DNA of 64,000 bases from positions 408,431 through 472,430 of the forward strand of contig BSQZ01000054.1 of the NCBI GenBank assembly GCA_033239005.1, read 5' to 3'. Source of the stretch: Lamellibrachia satsuma. Taxonomy: Eukaryota; Annelida; Polychaeta; Sabellida; Siboglinidae. The position numbers and the translations under genes are program-made. The notes beneath the pieces were generated by a model. That model saw only the letters and a program-made list of their open reading frames with translations, made no database searches and was not told the origin of the DNA. Positions 57,380-64,000 of the stretch are shown piece after piece (the stretch's first letter is position 1; each line of letters starts with the position of its first letter).

Positions 57380-58881
57380 TTACGCAATGGATCTGTTCAT
57401 CTGCAGGCCGCCTACTATAGCGACGACAACATGGAGGACGAAGGCAACCACTGCGAGGTAGAACGAGTAGGCGAAATGTTCCTTTGCCTTGGCGGCAAAC
57501 CAGGCGAAGCCTCCGAGCATAAACATTGCTGAAAGACAACAAACATGGGACTAATTATACTTATTATTTTGTTTTTGGCATATTGTTCACAGTTATAGAA
57601 ATTCTGAGTCAGAAAAATTATGAATGAATAAAAGATATCTTTTACCAAAGGGCACTGACATTGTCAATAATTGATACGATACCCCACAGACAAGTCATAT
57701 TAGATAATAAATATAAACAGCAATCACATATAATATAAGTTGCGGCACGTGGAGACATACACAGGCAGAAATTTGTACACAAAAACACAAACAAATAAAC
57801 ATATATAGACAATGTTACCTGCTAGCGCCGCTGCCACGATGAAGAGCAGCTGAACCAGTCGTTTACTGACGTAGTGGACGAACGTGTACAGAATCGCCAG
57901 CAGGAGTGTGCCTATTGACGCTATCAGGGACAGACACACGAACGCCTGGATCCCTTTCATCGAGCCTGGAACAAGCAACATCAAAATGGTAAAGTATCTA
58001 CTCAGCCACACAATCTAGTTGAGGCTAACGTATGGACTACATAGTTGTACAGGATTTAATAAACGATCTTTACTATATAACCTCCAAATTGCGATAATCA
58101 TAATGCAAAGAAAATCAAGCATGGAAGTCGTTGATTGTAAAAACAGAATCATTTTCAAATATAAAATGCAGCTTCAGATAACATAAAACATTGTTGTTGC
58201 TACGCATTCGACACAGTTTGTCAAGTAATGTTTTTTGTGTCATAGACTAATACTCAAGGCAAGTCAAATTAATGCAACTGTATGCGAAATGCAGATAAAT
58301 CACATAATTTCCAAAAGGGTTAATGATTATATTTTCTTTTCTACAAACAAGTGTATTTATAAAGAACTTCATAGTAGCATCTTTGTACCAGAGTTTTGTA
58401 AAACACCTCACGAATAAAATATAGCAAACCCTCAATATTTTAGAATTAGCTTTTGGACCCATAAAACTTGTATATCAATATGAAAACAATTGTTTTTTAT
58501 ACCGGAAATACAATTGAATCGCTAACTAAGCATTAGCAATAATTACGACATTAATGATGTTAGTGCACAAATTGAAAGTTAAAACGTCGATCGTGACTTG
58601 CTGTCCTATCTAGCTACTTGTTCCTGCCGCTATCGTTAGTGATGCTTACTTGGTAGGTAGGATGCAGGTAACTCCACGCAGATAGAATATTGACACACTT
58701 TCCACAATCCTAGACTAATGCCTTCAAAAACGACACAGTTGGGAGTCGCCATGGCAACCACTGTAATGATAAAGGCGACTACAGCGCCCCACAACATAAC
58801 AGCGGACAGTCCAGCCAACGGCCCGACACGGTGCACGCTTGTGCGGCCGTCACGTGTCTCCGTGATCTCCTGGGTCCACAT
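57380..58881 (-). CDS. claudin/PMP22-like four-helix membrane protein, copy C, 3 exons, intact
   Basis: Exons at 58650-58881, 57819-57965 and 57380-57528 join in phase 1 to 528 bases (175 residues) without a stop. The protein opens MWTQEITETRDGRTSVHRVG, with helix 1 to about residue 46. The loop has GLW (58-60), C63 and C68, but the family tryptophan is cysteine here (ATPNC, residue 49), adding an unpaired cysteine to the loop. The distal loop (VELPASYLP) differs from copy A (VAHPHVP), while helices 2-4 are nearly identical, ending VVVAIVGGLQMNRSIA. The donor after exon 1 has A rather than G as the last exon base. Divergence concentrated in the extracellular loop suggests relaxed or altered function. 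Confidence 0.85.
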
Positions 58882-59136
58882 CGCTCAAGTTATGTGAATC
58901 GGGACGCGACGTTCCGGTGGTTCCTGTAACGAGTTGCGCGAATTACAAACAACTTAGATTAAATCAACGATATTAGCATAACTGTGAAACATAATACATA
59001 ATAAATAGACTCCGCTTAGCCTAACCACGGACAACGGAATCAGCCGTTTAGCAGAATCAGACATATTTAGTTGAGTCCTGCGCGCAATTGTTCGGATGTA
59101 TGTAGAAGTGCAACCACGTTGTGTGCGGGGTGTAGT

Positions 59137-59190
59137 ACATAGGGAGGTACATAGGGAGGTACATAGGGAGGTACATAGGGGTTACTTAGG
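59137..59190. repeat. 12-bp minisatellite (copy C)
   Basis: About four units of AGGTACATAGGG. Confidence 0.9.
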
Positions 59191-61068
59191 GGGACATGTC
59201 AAACGAAAACACGCTACATTTTGCTGCTTCTATTAAAACCAAAATAGCAAAACAAATACGAATGACACTTCGGAAACAATTCATTGGATGGGTTTTAATT
59301 GGACTGATCTATTTCAACATATTGACGTTATATGATGAAATGTTATCATAAACGTTGATCGACATACTGAATTAAACCAAACGGTTTCCGCCATTTCATT
59401 ATCTTTCTGTTGTGCGCAAGATTATCTGCGTTGTGACTGCATTACGTGCTTAGCAGCTATTTGCCAATATCGACGTGCTAAAATATAATTTATCTTGTTT
59501 GGTTTTTGGTATCGACATACTAACAATTATATTAGGATATCACAATACAACAGTGTCTCAGACATGCTTAGTTAAAATGAGTGATTCGTAGTATGTTCAC
59601 TCTACTCTTGATATCGATAAACTAACCTGGTGTTCGAAGAAGCAGACAGCGACAGTGACGGTTTTCGTGAAATATGCCACCTTGCACGTGGAGATGGGTG
59701 GTTAAATACACTGCGTCACGCATCGCCAGTGCGCTGATCCGAGGGGGCATCTCAAAACATCGGTGTCTTCAAGGTGCAACAAAGTTGTCTTTCTGTGACT
59801 TTCTGTGCATTCTTATTCAATTTAGTTCATCGATTAGATAATACGTTTAAAACATCGATTGTGTTTATTAGACGGGGATGCATATAAAAGCAACATCAAT
59901 TTGAATCATTTTGGAATACATTTAACTTTTGATATTGTCCCTGCATAATACTGAGTTCCATGATCCATTTTCTCAGAACACGTTGCGCTTTCCCAGCAAA
60001 CGAAACGTCGTCGACACGAGTCCAAAGACGTCATATCCCAGTATCCGCACTGATATAGTATAAAGCAGGATGCTTTAAAAGTACACGAATTCACAACAGT
60101 CGACATTTCGTTATCGTACAAAGTGTACTGGGGGGGGTCAATGCCCGTATTAATCGTTAAAATGTAGCTTCCATGTGAAATCTGACAAAACAAAAACATA
60201 TCTGTATCAACATAATTCTTTTATCTGTCGACAAAACCATCGATTAGATAACGCATCAGTTGTGTTTATTATAAAGGGATGCATTTAAAAGCCACTGAAA
60301 TATTGTGGAATACATTTTACTTTTGATATTATCCCTGAAAATTACTGAGTTCGTTGAAGCACTTTCAAGGAACACGTCGCACTTTCCCAGCAAACGAAAA
60401 GTAGTCGACGCGAGTTCGGTGAGGTCAAACCTCGGACATAAATAGAACACCCTTTTGTGTGCAGCAGGCATAGGCCAATGACACGCATGCGATGACATTG
60501 CACGAACCCACTGGGAGGCGCAGTGTCTCTACAGTACCAGCATCTATTAAATAACTTCAGTTATTGAGTATAGTAAATGTACAGCTGGTTAAAATGCATG
60601 TCTCACTAACGTGACTGTTAAATCACCATAATAATATGTAGGCTGCGGGTGGTAATACGCTAGTGCCTAAATTAAGAATAGACCACTGAAAGTCTAGTTT
60701 GTAAGATAAAATTGCGTTTATTACAGCTTAACTACAAAACCAAGTTTCGCAGTTATTGCACAATTTACAATCCTGATCTAACTTCAGTGCCACGTCAAAC
60801 CAAAAGTTCAAAATACAACCAAAACAAAGAGCAGAATTAATACAAAAGTTATGACCAAAAATAAAAGACCAAAGAAAAGGCGATATTTAACATAGTAATA
60901 AAGACGGTATTTCAGACGACTGGCCACAATCAGGACAATTGCGTTAGCCTGTACATATACAAACATAATAAGTAAGTTAGTTGCATATCATAGTGTCCAG
61001 TGTAAGATAAGGTTAACATATACATATATTAAGTACCACATAGTTCCAACACATTGATTTTTTTACAT
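59191..61068. repeat. right arm of duplication C
   Basis: Matches copies A and B. The CRE-like site is mutated (AGACGTCA near 60029). It ends at ACACATTGAT, followed by a 5-prime-truncated LINE. Confidence 0.8.
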
Positions 61069-61103
61069 CAAAACATCATCTCAAGTTATGTAGAGTTTGC
61101 TCC

Positions 61104-61760
61104 ATGGCCACTGGAGCTGACATAATTTCACCAGTAGACCGTGTACGAAACTTGGGAGTTCATATCGACCAACATCTGACGATAACACACCCTGTAACAG
61201 CTGTGTGTGCTACTTGTAATTATCACACGTACAGACTATCATCAATACGTCACTATCTCACAACAAAAGTCACCAAAAGTGCTGAAAACGCACTTGTGAC
61301 CACTCGCCTAGATTACTGTAATTCGCTCTTGGTTAACCTTCCGGCATCACGTATATTTCGATTGCAACGAGTACAGAACAATGCTGCTAGACTAATTACG
61401 TGCTCCAGTAGGCACGACCACATAACACCAGCCTTAAGGGGCTTACACTGGCTGCCGATAGCAAGTCGAATACAGTTCAAGGGGCTAGTGTTGGCGTACC
61501 GATGCATCAATGGTTTGGCGCCGACTTACTTGGCCGAACCTTTACACATACGAACTCCTGGTGGGCGTCAACCCAAATACTATGCGCCAACACTGCAACA
61601 ATGCATCACTAAGAAGAGCATTGATGAATCTGCATTTGGAACAACAGCGCCTCGACTTTGGAATTCACTTCCCGCAGACATTCCAAATTCAAAGACGCTA
61701 AATTTTTTTAGGAAGTCTTTAAAGACTCACTTTTATATTAGTCACTTCAAATATATGTAA
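61104..61760 (+). pseudogene. LINE reverse transcriptase, C-terminal 218 residues
   Basis: An uninterrupted frame with RNLGVHIDQHLTITHPVTAV, LTTRLDYCNSLLVNLPASRI-type residues, LQRVQNNAARLITC, LRGLHWLPIASRIQFK, RCINGLAPTYLAE and FGTTAPRLWNSLPADI, ending FFRKSLKTHFY. This is the conserved region after the RT fingers/palm in CR1/L2-like elements. The catalytic core is absent because of 5-prime truncation. It is the best-preserved copy of the family also found at 29228-30408 and 50265-50422. Confidence 0.88.
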
Positions 61761-61938
61761 ATGAAGAAAATATTATGTGATGGACACTATGGATGGACTA
61801 TTTGTGATATACATTAATTTTGCATTAGGAGTCTCACCATATTTTAAGGTTTTCTAAATATTATTTTATTTATGTATTTGTAAAGTATTTTATTTACTTA
61901 TGTAGTGTGGCTTTATTTACCACTTATATCGAGAGAGT

Positions 61939-62383
<445 letters not shown>

Positions 62384-62499
62384 GTGTGTGTTTACACATA
62401 TGTGTTTATATTTAAATAGTATTTTATACCATGATCCATATAGTGGGAACTGGCGCTTTTAAAAATGCTGTATTATTATTATTATTATTATTATTGATT

Positions 62500-62870
62500 C
62501 TGTTCACAATATTGTCTGTAAAATACCGGTTATCTTATACAATTTCACATGTGCATTGCCTGACTAGCCTAGCTGGCATTCCTCTGATGTTTATAAACTA
62601 GTCTTGGACACTGCTCAATGCACAAGTCTCTAGGGAATCGTCAAGATCAGCCCTCTCCCAGCCACCTCATAGAGAAATTAATTATTTAGCCTCAATATGC
62701 AGGCTCGGCGCTGTGGCGCCACCGTTTGTCGCACACACACCTTCGAAATGGACACTAGCCTCGCCTAGACACAGAGTGGGTTCCCATTGTGACGGAAATT
62801 ATGTATGCGCCCAGATTCTGGGCGCATACATAAGTAGCTCATTAAGCTCGATAATGACGCTGATTGGTTT
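62500..62870 (+). repeat. repeat R, copy 2, with long palindrome
   Basis: Matches 20310-20660 and, inverted, 35216-35350. It contains a perfect palindrome at 62802-62830, with 14-base arms (TGTATGCGCCCAGA) around one central base. Confidence 0.85.
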
Positions 62871-62920
62871 TAACAAGATTTAACAAGATTTAACAAGATT
62901 TAACAAGATTTAACAAGATT
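62871..62920. repeat. 10-bp tandem repeat, 5 copies
   Basis: TAACAAGATT occurs five times in perfect tandem. It sits at the 3-prime end of the minus-strand LINE fragment, so it reads there as an (AATCTTGTTA)n tail. The copy at 8594 has a single unit. Confidence 0.95.
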
Positions 62921-63209
62921 GCCATCTCGAACAACAAGTTCCAGATGGCAAGTGGACAAGGAAGCCATTGGCTTATCGAGAGTCCAACAATTTTCTCATC
63001 TATGTGTAGCCCGCCCTTATCAGATATCTGTCAATTCTATTTTTAAACATATTCACACTACTAGCATTAACACAATCATTTGGCAGTTTGTTCCATTCAT
63101 TTATCACCCTCTGTGAGAAAGAGTACTTTCTCATGTCCAACCTACACTGCTCCTTAACTAATGCTGCTGGTTGCTGCACTTCATCCGGTAAACGCCTACA
63201 GGAATGCAA
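62921..63209 (-). pseudogene. CR1-like LINE C-terminus
   Basis: The minus frame 63000-63209 contains CRLDMRKYSFSQRVINEWNK, LPNDCVNASSVNMFKNRIDR and YLIRAGY, the typical final residues of a CR1/jockey-like polyprotein. A short 3-prime UTR leads to the 10-bp tail. The rest of the element is absent, so this is a strong 5-prime truncation. Confidence 0.8.
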
Positions 63210-63480
63210 ATAGAGCCGTTACGGGTGGCAGGTGCTATTGACAGAGCACCTGCGATGCGTTAAAACGTAGAGTTTGCATTGAAAGGAAAACAGTTTGCTG
63301 CATCCAGAACATTGCTGACGGACGTGATGTGATGGGAATACTTCCAACAGGCTACGGAAAAACCCTTATATACACAATTCTCCCTTCCCCCGTTTACTTG
63401 ATATGTCACCCGCCGCGGCTGACACACCATGTTGACAATGACATGGTGTTGGTCATCGGAAGAAAGTTGGTGCTGTTCAT
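63180..63480 (+). pseudogene. RecQ-like helicase motif I fragment
   Basis: The frame reads CIQNIADGRDVMGILPTGYG followed by KTLIYTILP, a good RecQ-type Walker A. DNDMVLVIGRKL follows where motif Ia (often LVVSPL) would be expected. Stops follow at once. Copy 1 at 20690 has the lysine region altered. Flanks (GGTTGC...CATCCGGTAA) match on both sides. Confidence 0.65.
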
Positions 63481-63599
63481 CTGAGCAGTAACACTATTGA
63501 TACTGGTAAGCCATTGTATTGATTTCAGTTTCATACTTATAGCATATATGGCTGACTATTACAGTAACTCAGATTTCTTGTGTCACTCGTGGTTCATGT

Positions 63600-64000
63600 T
63601 TGCATTGCAATCAAGTTGAAGGGAGGAGGCGAGGCGACGAAATGTACGAAAGCCCACTTGGTAAGAGTGATAACTCTGTCTTTATCATTATATTTAGGTG
63701 TTGTGCAGAAATAGCAAATCATACATGACTTAAATATTATTACGGCCAAGGGGATTATTATGGTGTGAAGGTGAAACTAGACCACACAGACTGGGGCGAG
63801 ATACTTGGCACAAGCACTATATATAAACCATCAATGGTTATGTTTTGAAGAATAATATTATATTAAAACGATAGAGGATGAATTCATCCCTCATCGACTT
63901 GTGAATAATATTAACAGACATAAAGGAAAAGTACCCCTAAACAAGAAATCAGTAAAAAAAAATTGAAAAAAAACACTAAATATGGAAGCGTTACACGGAG
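63600..64000 (+). pseudogene. LINE linker fragment, decayed, runs off the window
   Basis: Paralogue of 21060-21440 (CACTTGGTAAGAGTGATAAC, CATCAATGGTTA, AAACAAGAAATCAGTAAA) with frameshifts and a deletion. It continues beyond the right edge. Confidence 0.7.

Overview
The window reads as repeat-rich nuclear DNA of an invertebrate animal. Coding sequence is split into exons by introns with GT/AG ends. Non-LTR retrotransposon fragments of several clades, a DNA transposon, a hAT-type miniature element and very long di- and tetranucleotide arrays fill most of the space. No bacterial operons, rRNA or convincing tRNA genes were seen. The retroelement mix and a retroviral-envelope-like remnant fit a lophotrochozoan such as a mollusc, but the species cannot be named from the sequence.

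The only likely host genes are copies of a small four-helix membrane protein of the claudin/PMP22 type, all on the minus strand. Two three-exon copies are intact: copy A at 16489-17983 (173 codons) and copy C at 57380-58881 (175 codons). Copy B (46343-47863) is a pseudogene with two stops in exon 1 and an 8-base deletion in exon 3. Copy D (22773-23000) is a lone, frameshifted exon 1. Fragments of another exon 1 lie at 25568-25650 and 27925-28010 in opposite orientations. Downstream of A, B and C sits exon 1 of a second subfamily (14815-15484, 44621-45340, 55747-56420). It is split in every copy by the same LINE insertion, with a 17-base target duplication still visible.

These genes ride on an 8-9 kb segmental duplication: A about 11.2-20.3 kb, B about 40.5-50.0 kb, C about 53.0-61.1 kb, and part D about 22.3-24.1 kb. 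Shared LINE deletions and insertions suggest B and C split more recently than A. A second duplicated unit (7.6-10.1, 28.1-29.0 and 51.0-53.0 kb) carries a roughly 230-bp repeat that is always followed by a tetranucleotide array. That array has grown to about 585 bp of (CGAC)n in one copy.

Between 29.2 and 36.2 kb is a nest of mobile elements. An internally deleted CR1/L2-like LINE abuts a repeat ('Y'). Then come a decayed DDE-type transposase gene (about 31.8-33.9 kb) and, on the other strand, an intact ORF with a His-Me finger endonuclease zinc-loop signature (34062-34571). Near-identical 24-base inverted motifs flank the pair. At 36.6-37.8 kb a 70/71-bp tandem repeat is interrupted by a 702-bp hAT-like element with an 8-bp target duplication. 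Both the 20.3-21.5 and 62.5-64.0 kb regions hold the same mosaic of a RecQ-like helicase fragment and a LINE fragment; the second runs off the window end.

All family assignments come from recognising motifs by eye. No database search was run.
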